Assembly (NCBI GenBank): GCA_016712045.1
Contig: JADJRV010000002.1
Location: forward strand, 62,001 to 126,000
Direction: 5' to 3'
DNA from: Chloracidobacterium sp.
Lineage (GTDB): Bacteria; Acidobacteriota; Blastocatellia; Pyrinomonadales; Pyrinomonadaceae
Length of the DNA stretch: 64,000 nt
Every line of letters starts with the position of its first letter. The first letter of the stretch is position 1. Of the stretch, positions 50,167 to 59,445 are shown in pieces. The position numbers and the translations under genes were made by a program. The notes under the pieces were generated by a model. That model searched no databases. It worked only from the letters and a program-made list of their open reading frames with translations, and was not told the DNA's origin.

Positions 50167-52035
50167 ATGAAAATGCGAAACTTTTTTGAACTTGGGGTGC
50201 TTACACATACCGCACGTCTCATTGCACTTGTAATAGTGGCCGTGGTGGCGTTACCGATAGCGTCGTCCGCTCAGATCACGACGGCAACTATCATCGGAAC
50301 GATCTCGGATCCGGCTGATGCTCCGATACCATCCGCCAGTGTAACGGCTCGCAATGTTGACACAGGACTTACCCGCACTGCCGTCTCCGGCGAAGACGGC
50401 AGCTACAGGCTCGAATTTCTTCCGGTTGGCAACTATGTCGTCGAGGTCAAGGCAACATCCGGTTTCAAAAAAGCAACTCGCAGCGGTATTGTGCTACGAG
50501 TCAGCGATACAGCCAGTGTTGATATCGCTCTCGAGGTCGGAACGGTCAACGAAGAGGTCACAGTAACGACCGCTCCGCCGGACATAAACACCAGCTCAGC
50601 TGAATTGGGCCGAACCGTCCAGACGGTGGAGATCGAAAATCTGCCGCTTGTCGAGCGAAACGTCTATGCCCTTTTGGACCTGACCCCCGGCGTTCAGTCA
50701 AACAACAATGGCGTTGCCACCGCATCTGCGACAACCAGTAATTTGAGCCTCGGCTTCCCTGAGCAGCGTACGCTGATCAACGGCGGCACGGACGGCGGCA
50801 CGGGTTCCGTGAACTATTATTTGGACGGCGGCAGCAACATGACCAACCTCCGCAATACCGGCAACATCCTGCCAAATCCGGACGCTATTCAGGAATTCAG
50901 AGTTCAGACAAATGCTTATAATGCTGAGTATGGCCGTTTTGCGAATGGCATTATTAACGTACTCACCAAATCGGGCACTAACAAGTTTCACGGTTCGTTA
51001 TACGAATTTGTTCGCAATGAAAAATTCAATGCAAAAGAGTGGGGATCGCTCTTGCCGAAAGCCCCGTATAAACGCAATCAGTTTGGTGGCACGATCGGTG
51101 GCCCGATAAAGACGGACAAGACTTTTTTCTTCGCGTCATACTCTGGTCTTCGTCAAATAACGAGCACTTTCCTGAACGGAGCTATTGTTCCAACTGCCCT
51201 CGAACGCATCGGTAACTTTACAGCGTCATCCGGCACCGGCCCGCGCGATCCGGCCACTGGAGCCACGTTTGTTTGTCTCGGTGTACAGCGTGTGATCTGT
51301 CCTAGTCGTATAGACCCAGTCGCAGCGAAGATAATCAACGATTACATCCCTCTACCGAACCTGCCTGGCAATAGGTGGGAGGGCAATGTGCCTAACCCAT
51401 ATGACACAGATGAGTTTTTAATAAAGTTAGACCATCAGCTTACGGTACCGCACCGTCTTAACTTTACTTACTTTACGACCGCGGGGGATACAGTAGTTTT
51501 CCCGGCAAACACCGGAAATTTGCCGTGGGCGACCCAATACTTTAAGTGGCGGCAACACAATGTAAATATCAGCGACGTTTGGGTCATTAGCGCAGACAAG
51601 GTCAATCAGCTGTGGGCAACATACAGCCGCAACTTTGGCGGCCGTCTAAACCAGCCTAACAAGTCACTGAGGGACCTCGGATCGACTTTCGTCGAGCAGG
51701 GGCCAAAGTCGCTGCCCGATATCAACGTGACCGGCTATTTCAGATTGGTGAACGCGATCGGCGGCCCGGTCGCCGGTACTAATCTTTATTCCATCCGCGA
51801 TGTCTTTAGTTGGAATCGCGGCCGCCACTCACTCAAGCTGGGTGGTGAGGTTTCGCTAAATAAGGACATTCAGGACACGCTACTCAACAACTACGGCGTT
51901 TTCGCATTTTCGGCCACGGGCGACAAACAACGCTTTGGGAAATTTCCTACTCGGAATTCCCACAACAGTCCAACAAGATGCACCGGTCACCGCCTATACG
52001 AACACCTGGTACACAGCTTTATTCGTGCAGGATGA
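50167..52035 (+). CDS. Oar-like TonB-dependent receptor of the uronate locus, N-terminal part (frameshifted)
   Basis: GGAGG precedes the ATG. Signal peptide (about 1-36, ends ASSAQ), CarboxypepD_reg domain (about 42-125, IGTISDPADAPIPSASVTA), plug domain (about 130-290; NYYLDGGSNMTNLRNTGNILPNPDAIQEFRVQTNAYNAEYGRFANGIINVLTKSGTN), then barrel strands. The frame is lost at the GGG run near 51918-51920, where the in-frame tail QRFGKFPTRNS is spurious. Placed second in the locus, it probably imports the released oligouronides. Confidence 0.88.
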   Translation: MKMRNFFELGVLTHTARLIALVIVAVVALPIASSAQITTATIIGTISDPADAPIPSASVTARNVDTGLTRTAVSGEDGSYRLEFLPVGNYVVEVKATSGFKKATRSGIVLRVSDTASVDIALEVGTVNEEVTVTTAPPDINTSSAELGRTVQTVEIENLPLVERNVYALLDLTPGVQSNNNGVATASATTSNLSLGFPEQRTLINGGTDGGTGSVNYYLDGGSNMTNLRNTGNILPNPDAIQEFRVQTNAYNAEYGRFANGIINVLTKSGTNKFHGSLYEFVRNEKFNAKEWGSLLPKAPYKRNQFGGTIGGPIKTDKTFFFASYSGLRQITSTFLNGAIVPTALERIGNFTASSGTGPRDPATGATFVCLGVQRVICPSRIDPVAAKIINDYIPLPNLPGNRWEGNVPNPYDTDEFLIKLDHQLTVPHRLNFTYFTTAGDTVVFPANTGNLPWATQYFKWRQHNVNISDVWVISADKVNQLWATYSRNFGGRLNQPNKSLRDLGSTFVEQGPKSLPDINVTGYFRLVNAIGGPVAGTNLYSIRDVFSWNRGRHSLKLGGEVSLNKDIQDTLLNNYGVFAFSATGDKQRFGKFPTRNSHNSPTRCTGHRLYEHLVHSFIRAG

Positions 52036-53482
52036 TTTTCGCGTACATCCACGGCTAACTCTTAATCTAGGCCTCCGCTGGGATGTGCAGACCCCGCCAA
52101 CCGATCCGCAGAACCGGGTGGCAAACTATGTTCCGGGCCAGCAATCTACGGCAAGGCCAACTGCTCCGGCAGGTGCATTATTCTATGGCGACCCTGGAGT
52201 TGAGCGCGGCGGAGTACCGGTTAGCTACAGCCATTTTTCGCCACGGTTCGGCCTTGCGTGGGATCCGTTTGGTGACTCCAAGACTTCGATCCGTGCTGCT
52301 GCGGGTTTGTTTTACGGCAGTATATCGGGTAACGAATGGAACACACAGACCAATTTCCAGCCGTTCGCGATCAGGCTGAACCCGTTTATCAATGTCAATT
52401 CGACGACGAACGCTGCCGGCGTACCGAACGGAGCGTCGCTTAGCAATCCGTACAACAATTATCCGGGCGGGAATCCGTTCCCCTACACCGGAGCATTCGT
52501 TGCCGGGGGCGGTCTTTTCGCTGTGGCTCAAGACTTCAAATGGCCTCGTACTACCCACATGAACTTTTCGATTCAGCGTCAGATAACCAGTGCCATTACT
52601 GTAGGTGCTGCTTACGTCCGAACTAGAAGCAAAAATCTGCCATTTGGCCGGGATGTTAACTACCCTGTAATGACGCCCACTGGCAACGCAAATAACATTC
52701 AGGCGCGTCGTCCAAACCCAGGGTATGGAGCTGTATTGCTGCTTGCGTCGGACCAGGACGCTTCATATGATGGTTTGCAGGTAACCTGGACAATGCGTTT
52801 GGCGGAAAATTTATCATTGAACGGATATTACACTTTGAGCGAGACCTTAAGTAGCGTGCAGCTTCACAATAATACTACGCAAGGATTGGCCACGAATTAT
52901 AGCAAACTCGAATTGGATAGAGGACGTGCGGATACTGATCAACGTCATGTTTTTAGCATGAGCATGAATTTCCAACCTGATTATTACAAAGGTGATAACC
53001 GTATTATTAGGGGAATCCTAAACGGCTGGAGTATTTCTCCGATCATCAAGATGCGAAGTGGCAGGCCGTTCACTATCACAAGTGGAGTTGACGCCAATTT
53101 TGACGGGGTCACAAATGACCGGGCCAATTTGGTTGGGAATCCCTATCTTGCGAATCCAACAGCTTCTTTGTGGTTCAACATTGCAGCGTTCGCACGCCCT
53201 GTTGCCACAACTGGAATTGCCATTGAAGGTACTTCACCGCGTAACTTTCTTGACGGCCCGGGATTTAAGGCTGTGGATCTTGGACTTTCACGGGATTTCC
53301 GATTCGGTGAGCGACTCAAGCTTCGTTTCCGTGCGGAGGGGACCAACATCTTTAACAACGTCAATTTGGACCAGCCCAATTCTGGAGCTGTCGCAAACAT
53401 TGCGTCGCCGGGCAACTTTGGCCGTATAACTGGTGCCGGGTCAATGCGAAAGCTTCAGTTTGGTTTCCGGCTCACGTTTTAA
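51923..53482 (+). CDS. Oar-like TonB-dependent receptor, C-terminal barrel part
   Basis: Continues 50167: TNNALGNFLLGIPTTVQQDAP is the motif that normally follows the barrel's middle. Oar-type motifs follow: FVQDDFRVHPRLTLNLGLRWD, FSPRFGLAWDPFGDSKTSIRAAAGLFYG, NGYYTLSETLSS, and the terminal strand RFRAEGTNIFNNVNLDQPN ending MRKLQFGFRLTF with C-terminal Phe for BAM recognition. Removing one G near 51920 rejoins the gene as 50167-53482. Confidence 0.88.
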   Translation, partial: TNNALGNFLLGIPTTVQQDAPVTAYTNTWYTALFVQDDFRVHPRLTLNLGLRWDVQTPPTDPQNRVANYVPGQQSTARPTAPAGALFYGDPGVERGGVPVSYSHFSPRFGLAWDPFGDSKTSIRAAAGLFYGSISGNEWNTQTNFQPFAIRLNPFINVNSTTNAAGVPNGASLSNPYNNYPGGNPFPYTGAFVAGGGLFAVAQDFKWPRTTHMNFSIQRQITSAITVGAAYVRTRSKNLPFGRDVNYPVMTPTGNANNIQARRPNPGYGAVLLLASDQDASYDGLQVTWTMRLAENLSLNGYYTLSETLSSVQLHNNTTQGLATNYSKLELDRGRADTDQRHVFSMSMNFQPDYYKGDNRIIRGILNGWSISPIIKMRSGRPFTITSGVDANFDGVTNDRANLVGNPYLANPTASLWFNIAAFARPVATTGIAIEGTSPRNFLDGPGFKAVDLGLSRDFRFGERLKLRFRAEGTNIFNNVNLDQPNSGAVANIASPGNFGRITGAGSMRKLQFGFRLTF

Positions 53483-53497
53483 TGCCGGCTTGCTAAT

Positions 53498-53541
53498 GTC
53501 GTCTCGAACGGACAGGCTAAAACTTGTTCGTTCGAGACGAC
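53498..53541. repeat. Perfect 13-base inverted repeat after the receptor gene
   Basis: GTCGTCTCGAACG (53498-53510) and CGTTCGAGACGAC (53529-53541) with an 18-base loop, 13 bases after the receptor stop. No T-run follows, so it is a stable mRNA 3' hairpin or an operator more than a classical terminator. Confidence 0.7.
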
Positions 53542-53621
53542 CACTTAATACATAGAGCTATATGACGCTCTTGGGTCAAGGCTGCGGACTCTATCTCTAG
53601 TTTTGTCTCAACACAACCGCT

Positions 53622-55517
53622 ATGTCCCTTAGATCATCGACAATCTGTCTCCAATTTCTCATCGTGTGTGCAGGAGTGATGTTTTTTGCAGTGACGACGC
53701 AGTCGTTTGGCCAGACAGTTTCGAATGATCAGCCTGTTTCAACCGCCGCACTCAGATCCGAAGTGAGGGATTTCATGGCGAAAGAAGTAGCTGTACATTT
53801 CGCCGCTGTTCGATCGATTGATCCGCCGCCTGATAAGGTCAATGGCTCTATAACAACAGGTGAATACACTTGGGGCAGTTTTATGCGCGTAGTCGCAGCC
53901 CAAAGTGACATCGGCGGAAGCCGCATGATCGCTGGTCGCGACACCGCCCGTTTGATAGCCGAAATGGGTTTGTACGAAGCCCGAAAAGGCGGCAAGGCAT
54001 TTTCGCAGCTTTATGCTGCTCAGGCACTTCGTCATTTTGGTGCCGACTTAAGCAAAAACGCGGTTTGGCAAAGCATGAATGACGCCGAACGCAAAGAATG
54101 GACGTCGCTACTCGACGCCACGCGCATTTACGATCCGGTAAAACGGGAGGTCATAAACCTTCCCGAAAATTATCTCGGCGTCGCGGCACGTATTGCCGCA
54201 TACGCTTACGAGTTTGGCGTGATGAAAGACCGGGCATTTCTCGATTCATTGATCGAGCGTGCAGCCAAGCAATTTACAAACGGTGCGATCTATTCAGACG
54301 ACGACCTTCCCAACGGGCGCTACGATCGTTACTCAAATGAATACGCCCGCTTTTGCTGGAATGCGGCAGAGGTCGTCGGTCGCAAGGATATCCTTGAAAA
54401 GCTAAAACCGTCACTCAAAGCCCAGATGAAACTGTGGTGGGATCTTGTTTCTGACAAAGGCTATGGTTACAACTGGGGACGGAGCCAGGGACTCGTCAGC
54501 TATCTCGACACGCTCGAAATTGCGGCGTTTCTGGGTGATTATCCCGAGTTTCGCCCCGCACCGATCACCGATATCGCCAGCATTTACAATCTTGCATGGC
54601 GCTGGATACGGGGCGGTTATATCGACGATCGACATACATTCAATTTGTTCTCATACGGTCGCGGCAATTACGCATATATCAGCACCCAACGCGAATTTCA
54701 GCAGATATCGACCAGTTTTGCCAAGATAATTGTCGCCCACGAGAGTTTTATGAAAACTCTCGACCGTGAAAAGCTCGCTGAGATACCGGCAGATCCAGCA
54801 CTCGGCCAAGTCTCAAGGTTTGAGTTTTTCGAAGCAACAAAAGATCGCGCCGAAGGTGTTTGGCTCGTCCGGCAGGGCAATCTAAAATTTGCGTTGCCGA
54901 TCACGGTCGGCACAAAGCCCGGAATATCAGATTATCTCGCGGCTCCATACGGCCTTGCCGGTTTTGCAAATCCGGTTGAAGAGGTGTATCCGGCGCTCGT
55001 TCCTTTCATCGAGCTTGAGGATGGCAAAACATACGTCGCGTCCGAAGGCTCGTCGTCGATCGAACGATCAAAGGACGGCCAGTCGCTTCGTGTCATTTGG
55101 CGAAAATGGGGACGCATCGGCAGCAAATCAGGCGAGAGATTTGATATCGGGATCACTAGTGAAGTCAGATGGCGGATCGTTGGGGATAAATTAGAACGAG
55201 TCGAATCGCTGACAACAAATAATAATCTTAAAATAAAGCGTTGGTGGGTCGCTGTTCCGACGACCGCGGACCGTTCGCGGGTTGAGATAAACGGGAAGAA
55301 ACGCACAGACATTTTTGATGGCCGCGAAGGGACGTTAAAAGTGACCGCAACAGCCGACTGGGCGTTCGCAACATCTCTCTATGCAACCGGCGACAGCAAG
55401 TTAAGCAAGGGCGTCTTGGGAGCAATTCCTTTACACTTGATATATTCGACAGACAATTTACTACTCACAAAGAACAAGCCAGTGACCTGGCAACTGGATC
55501 TTGAAGTATTGAAGTAA
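53622..55517 (+). CDS. Secreted helical-toroid protein, possible polysaccharide lyase-like (uncertain)
   Basis: 631 residues with a signal (about 1-32, ends SFGQT). The first 380 residues are repeated helices of the alpha/alpha toroid kind (YEARKGGKAFSQLYAAQALRHFG, WWDLVSDKGYGYNWGRSQGLVSYLDTLEIAAFLGDYPEFRPAP), followed by a beta-sandwich C-terminus (about 400-630). The GYNWGRSQG motif loosely resembles DUF2264 proteins. Heparinase/alginate-lyase relatives share this shape, but I cannot point to catalytic residues. Linked to KdgF six bases downstream, which supports a role on uronate polymers. Confidence 0.5.
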   Translation: MSLRSSTICLQFLIVCAGVMFFAVTTQSFGQTVSNDQPVSTAALRSEVRDFMAKEVAVHFAAVRSIDPPPDKVNGSITTGEYTWGSFMRVVAAQSDIGGSRMIAGRDTARLIAEMGLYEARKGGKAFSQLYAAQALRHFGADLSKNAVWQSMNDAERKEWTSLLDATRIYDPVKREVINLPENYLGVAARIAAYAYEFGVMKDRAFLDSLIERAAKQFTNGAIYSDDDLPNGRYDRYSNEYARFCWNAAEVVGRKDILEKLKPSLKAQMKLWWDLVSDKGYGYNWGRSQGLVSYLDTLEIAAFLGDYPEFRPAPITDIASIYNLAWRWIRGGYIDDRHTFNLFSYGRGNYAYISTQREFQQISTSFAKIIVAHESFMKTLDREKLAEIPADPALGQVSRFEFFEATKDRAEGVWLVRQGNLKFALPITVGTKPGISDYLAAPYGLAGFANPVEEVYPALVPFIELEDGKTYVASEGSSSIERSKDGQSLRVIWRKWGRIGSKSGERFDIGITSEVRWRIVGDKLERVESLTTNNNLKIKRWWVAVPTTADRSRVEINGKKRTDIFDGREGTLKVTATADWAFATSLYATGDSKLSKGVLGAIPLHLIYSTDNLLLTKNKPVTWQLDLEVLK

Positions 55518-55522
55518 AAATT

Positions 55523-55879
55523 ATGACCGGTGACGAAGTAAAAATTAAAGCATTGGTAACTGATTGGGACTCGATCCCCGTCGAACACGTATCCGAAGGG
55601 ATCAAACGACAGATGGTGGTCGGTCAAAATGTGATGATGGTGCGTTTTACGTTTGACCCGTTTCTCGTAACGCCGGAACACACACATCCGCATGAGCAGA
55701 TGTCTTTGGTTGTGAAAGGCCGTGTCAAATTTTTTATCGAGGGCGAAGAGCGAATTGTGTCAGCCGGCGACGTTCTTCATTTTCCGCCGCATAACCGCCA
55801 CGGTGCAACGATGCTTGACGAAGAAGTGGTGCTGATCGATATCTTTTCACCAATACGTGAGGACTTTCTTGGGAAATAG
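55523..55879 (+). CDS. kdgF: KdgF-like cupin (pectin/alginate uronate linearisation)
   Basis: 118 residues, a single cupin barrel with metal ligands HTHPHEQMSLVVKG (about 52-65) and PPHNRHGATML (about 90). In pectin and alginate degraders KdgF converts unsaturated 4,5-uronates into linear 4-deoxy-5-keto-uronate, feeding KduI. No signal peptide, so cytoplasmic. It lies 6 bases after the toroid gene and 12 before the esterase gene, an operon-like spacing. Confidence 0.8.
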   Translation: MTGDEVKIKALVTDWDSIPVEHVSEGIKRQMVVGQNVMMVRFTFDPFLVTPEHTHPHEQMSLVVKGRVKFFIEGEERIVSAGDVLHFPPHNRHGATMLDEEVVLIDIFSPIREDFLGK

Positions 55880-55890
55880 GATCTAAGCAA

Positions 55891-56769
55891 ATGCCGCGTT
55901 TTATCTTGTTTGCAATTCTGTTTATGTTGGCGTCGTCGGCTGTCAGCGCGCAGGAATTCGTGCCTCTCTATCCTGAAGGCAAAATGCCCAATTCCAAAGG
56001 CATGAAGCTCAAAGAAGAGATCCGCGAAGAACGCATCTACCAGGTCGGAACGCCCGGGATACACGTTTTTCTGCCTTCGGCAAAAGACAATACCGGCGTT
56101 GCGGTTCTCGTCATTCCGGGTGGCGGCTACGCCCGCATCGCGCATATTGGCGCACGAACGAGCGTCGCAAGCTGGTTTAATTCGCTTGGTATCGCGGTCT
56201 TTGCGTTAGATTATCGCTTGCCGACCTCGCCTGACCTTGTTCAAAAGGAACTCGGTCCGCTGCAGGATGCACAGCGGGCACTTCGCCTGATCAGGCAAAA
56301 TGCCGAACGTTGGAAGATCGATCCTGCAAAGATCGGCGTCATGGGATCTTCGGCCGGTGGCCATGCTGCGTCGTTCATCGGCACGACGACCGACGAGATC
56401 GTAAAGCTCGGTGACGAAAGCGACAAAGGTTTCTGCCGTTCCCAGTTTCATGATACTCGCCGCACCGGTGATAACTATGGGCGAGTATGCCCACGCAGGC
56501 AGCAAGAAATATCTACTCGGCGAAACTCCGTCAAAAGAGCTGATCGAGAAATACTCGACCGAACGGCTCGTCACGGCCAAGACACCGCCTGCATTCATTT
56601 ATCTCGCGTCCGACGATGCTTCCGTAAACCCGAAGAACAGTCTGATGTTTTACTCAGCTCTGCTCGACAAAAAAGTATCGGCCACGCTGCACATTTTCCC
56701 GACCGGCGGACACTCAATTCCATTAAAAAACGGCCCCGGATCAAGCGCCGATTGGACGAGGCTCTGTGA
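55891..56769 (+). CDS. Secreted alpha/beta hydrolase (acetyl-esterase-like), N-terminal part (frameshifted)
   Basis: Signal peptide (ends AVSAQE). Oxyanion-hole IPGGGYARIA (about 70-80), nucleophile elbow GVMGSSAGGHAA (Ser about 153) as in acetyl-xylan or pectin acetylesterases. After SDK (about base 56427) the frame is wrong (GFCRSQFHDTRR) and runs to 56769. The true continuation VSAVPSFMILAAPVITMG is one frame away; AAA at 56425-56427 has one A too many. Acts outside the cell on acetylated polysaccharide. Confidence 0.8.
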   Translation: MPRFILFAILFMLASSAVSAQEFVPLYPEGKMPNSKGMKLKEEIREERIYQVGTPGIHVFLPSAKDNTGVAVLVIPGGGYARIAHIGARTSVASWFNSLGIAVFALDYRLPTSPDLVQKELGPLQDAQRALRLIRQNAERWKIDPAKIGVMGSSAGGHAASFIGTTTDEIVKLGDESDKGFCRSQFHDTRRTGDNYGRVCPRRQQEISTRRNSVKRADREILDRTARHGQDTACIHLSRVRRCFRKPEEQSDVLLSSARQKSIGHAAHFPDRRTLNSIKKRPRIKRRLDEAL

Positions 56770-56815
56770 ACTATGGCTTCGCGAAACAAAGATTCTGCCT
56801 GAGATCAAGAAGTAG
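56426..56815 (+). CDS. Alpha/beta hydrolase, C-terminal part
   Basis: Continuation with the acid and base of the triad: ASDDASVNPKNSLMF (Asp) and FPTGGHSIPL (His), plus the terminal helix LCELWLRETKILPEIKK. The rejoined protein, 55891-56815, is about 307 residues, normal for this family. It stops two bases before the next ATG. Confidence 0.8.
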   Translation, partial: KVSAVPSFMILAAPVITMGEYAHAGSKKYLLGETPSKELIEKYSTERLVTAKTPPAFIYLASDDASVNPKNSLMFYSALLDKKVSATLHIFPTGGHSIPLKNGPGSSADWTRLCELWLRETKILPEIKK

Positions 56816-56816
56816 T

Positions 56817-58025
56817 ATGAAACACGCCAAACGATTTGCTCTTTGTTTTCTCGCCGCCGTCCTGCTTTGCGCTCACATTTCTACGGTCGCGCAATCAAAA
56901 CAACCGCGGGTGTTTTTGATGGACGCAAAGACGTTGATGGCTCAGAAACAGCGAGTCGCTGATCCGGAGTTCAAACTCCTATTTGCCAAGGTTGAACGCG
57001 AGGCTCAGCAAGCGATCAAGGCGGAATTTCGCTCAGTGATGGCCAAATCGGTATTGCCGCCGAGCGGAGACAAGCATGATTACATGAGCCAGGCTCCGTA
57101 TTTTTGGAAAGATCCGAGCAAGAAGGACGGCCTGCCGTACATTCGCCGTGACGGCGAGAAAAATCCCGAGATCGATAACATTACCGACCACGAATCGCTT
57201 GACGACCTGATAAACGCCGTCGAATATCTCTCGATCGCCTATTATTTCACAGGCAAACAAGAATACGGCGACCGTGCCGCCGTGCTGCTGAGAATGTGGT
57301 TTATCGACGCGAAAACCAAGATGAACCCGAATCTCGAATACGCGCAGTTCGTTCCGGGCCAAAGCTCGGGCCGCAGTTTCGGTATTATCGAAACCCGAGG
57401 GCTGTCGCGTGTAGTTGATTCGATAGGATTGCTTGCCGGTTCTAAAGCGTGGAAAGACGCCGACCAGAAAGGTGTAGAATCGTGGTTCGACAAGTTTCTC
57501 GACTGGCTGCAAACAAGTAAACACGGTAATGAGGAAGCAAACGCAAAAAACAACCACGGCACTTGGTACGATGTACAGGTTGGTTCACTTGCCCTGTTTG
57601 TCGGCAAAAATGAGTTCGCAACGAAGCTACTCGAATCAGCAAAGCAAAAACGGATCGAGACCCAGATAGAGCCCGATGGGAGCCAGCCGCTCGAAATTGC
57701 CCGAACACGTTCGTTGAGCTACAGCACAATGAATCTTGAAGCGTTTGTTTTGCTTGCGAAACTCGGCGACGCTACGGGCGTTGATCTCTGGAATTTTCAG
57801 ACGAAAGACGGCCGCAGCATTCGCAAGGCGATCGATTTTCTATATCCGTACGCCATTGGCGAGAAGAAGTGGACGACGAAACAGATCATCGACTTCGAAC
57901 CGGAACGTCTTTATTCCGTGATGAGATTGGCCTCTGAGAAATACGGCGATGACCAGTTCAAAAAGATGATGTCGTCGGTGCCAAAGGCAGCAAAGTTCGA
58001 TCCGCGTGCACCGCTGCGGAATTGA
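56817..58025 (+). CDS. Alginate-lyase-family (PL5-like) secreted protein
   Basis: 402 residues from the ATG at 56817 (MKHAKRFALCFLAAVLLCAHIS signal); a longer in-frame start would overlap the esterase. Alpha/alpha toroid of the Alginate_lyase family: PPSGDKHDYMSQAPYFWKDP (typical first motif), GKQEYGDRAAVLLRMWFID, NNHGTWYDVQVGSLALFVG (Asn-His-Tyr catalytic neighbourhood, about 245), then IARTRSLSYSTMNLEAFV. It cleaves uronate-containing polymer by beta-elimination; the actual substrate (pectin, alginate, GAG) cannot be assigned. Confidence 0.85.
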   Translation: MKHAKRFALCFLAAVLLCAHISTVAQSKQPRVFLMDAKTLMAQKQRVADPEFKLLFAKVEREAQQAIKAEFRSVMAKSVLPPSGDKHDYMSQAPYFWKDPSKKDGLPYIRRDGEKNPEIDNITDHESLDDLINAVEYLSIAYYFTGKQEYGDRAAVLLRMWFIDAKTKMNPNLEYAQFVPGQSSGRSFGIIETRGLSRVVDSIGLLAGSKAWKDADQKGVESWFDKFLDWLQTSKHGNEEANAKNNHGTWYDVQVGSLALFVGKNEFATKLLESAKQKRIETQIEPDGSQPLEIARTRSLSYSTMNLEAFVLLAKLGDATGVDLWNFQTKDGRSIRKAIDFLYPYAIGEKKWTTKQIIDFEPERLYSVMRLASEKYGDDQFKKMMSSVPKAAKFDPRAPLRN

Positions 58026-58027
58026 AT

Positions 58028-59329
58028 TTAACTGTCGGTCGGTGCGACCAAGTACAGATCGCGGCCGGCACGTTCGACGATAAGAGTGTCGCTGTCGTGT
58101 TGGTAGTTTGATATTTGAAAATCAGCAACGTCCATGAATTTGAGGTTGAGTTTGCCGCAAGTTTCGGCGTCGAGCGCGGACGCGAGAGTGATGTCATACC
58201 GCATCGCGAGATCGCCATTTTCGTTTCGGCGACCGGCGAACGCGACTTGTGACAGATGGGCGGCGACGCACAGGTTGTCACGCAGTTCGGCGGATGTTGC
58301 GACCAGATTTTTGACCTTTTCGAGCGGTGCATACCCGCCAAAACGAATGATATCGCGGCCGTGTGTCTCGGAAACTCTCGTTAGATGCGGCGCGAAGATC
58401 AGCAATTCGCCGCCGTCTTCGATGATGCCACCGATCCTGTAGCTCGCCTTGCCGCCGACCCAAAGGTCTTCGTAATGCTTGTCGAGCAGGGCAACGACAC
58501 GTCGGTATTTGCGGCTCGTGTATTTGATATGAACGTGTCGGCTCACATCTGTTGCCTGTCGCAGGGCTTGTTTGATATTACCGACAAAGAGCGAGTGAGT
58601 TCGCAAACGGTCATCCGCAGTTCTCGAGATCACGGACGTGAACGAAATGGCAGGTGTATTTATATGTTCAGCAGCGGCTTCGATCAGATGCCGAGTCGGA
58701 GTCTCGACGCGGCCGATGATGTTTTCGACCGACGCCATCGCGGCGAGCCAGTGAGTTTTGTGTGTCAATTCAGGGCCCGCGACGCCGGGAAAAAAGTACT
58801 TTGCTCCACCGGCAAATCCGGCGACCTCGTGCGGCATCGTCGCACCAAAAACGAGGATCAGGTCGTAATCGCCGGAAGCGAGCAAATGGTTGATCCGAAG
58901 CGGAATTGCCTCAGCGATCAGACCGCCTGAGATTTTCGCGACCTCGTCGGCTGACAGTTCGCCGATTGTAGTGAGTTCGTTAGACTCGTTCCAGCGATGG
59001 TCGAAGATGTTGCCGAGATTTGGAATCGGGCCGCGATCGGCACCGATCTTGGCGAGTTTCTCGGCCGATGACATCGCCGGATGCGTGCCTTGAGCAACGA
59101 GAGCGTCGATATTACCTTCACGCGTGGCAAGTGCCGCTGCGGCGGCCGGAAAGAGGATATTAGTGTTGTCGTCGCGGGTTTTGTCCGGAATTATGGCGAG
59201 AACTCGCGCACCGATTGGCACGTCGGCAAGAGATTCGCGGGCGATCGAGTTCAATTGATCGTCTGTCAGATCGCCTTCAGGCGAACCGCTGCCGAATACG
59301 TTTGATTGATGATCAAAGGCAATTGCCAT
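58028..59329 (-). CDS. LarA-like (DUF2088) nickel-pincer racemase/epimerase
   Basis: 433 residues. LarA-family motifs: IIPDKTRDDN (nucleotide loop), ALVAQGTHPAMSSAEK (His), PHEVAGFAGGAKYFFPGVAG (Lys) and THKTHWLAAM (His). LarA uses a nickel-pincer cofactor made by LarB/C/E to racemise lactate; homologues act on other 2-hydroxyacids. No larBCE here. Its place between a lyase and KduI on the opposite strand suggests a sugar-acid substrate, for example a uronate or aldonate epimer. Divergent from KduI by a short AT-rich spacer. Confidence 0.85.
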   Translation of the reverse strand: MAIAFDHQSNVFGSGSPEGDLTDDQLNSIARESLADVPIGARVLAIIPDKTRDDNTNILFPAAAAALATREGNIDALVAQGTHPAMSSAEKLAKIGADRGPIPNLGNIFDHRWNESNELTTIGELSADEVAKISGGLIAEAIPLRINHLLASGDYDLILVFGATMPHEVAGFAGGAKYFFPGVAGPELTHKTHWLAAMASVENIIGRVETPTRHLIEAAAEHINTPAISFTSVISRTADDRLRTHSLFVGNIKQALRQATDVSRHVHIKYTSRKYRRVVALLDKHYEDLWVGGKASYRIGGIIEDGGELLIFAPHLTRVSETHGRDIIRFGGYAPLEKVKNLVATSAELRDNLCVAAHLSQVAFAGRRNENGDLAMRYDITLASALDAETCGKLNLKFMDVADFQISNYQHDSDTLIVERAGRDLYLVAPTDS

Positions 59330-59445
59330 TCGTCATATTTTACCACGGGAACGGCTGTAAGTAACTATATTATAACTATTTAGAGTAACAGCTCTAATAA
59401 ATCTATGTACCAAAAAAAACCTACTACGCAACACACCCTGATTCG

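Noticed and set aside
53498..53541. Rho-independent terminator after the receptor
   Set aside because: The hairpin is perfect but lacks a T-run, so it is listed as a repeat only.
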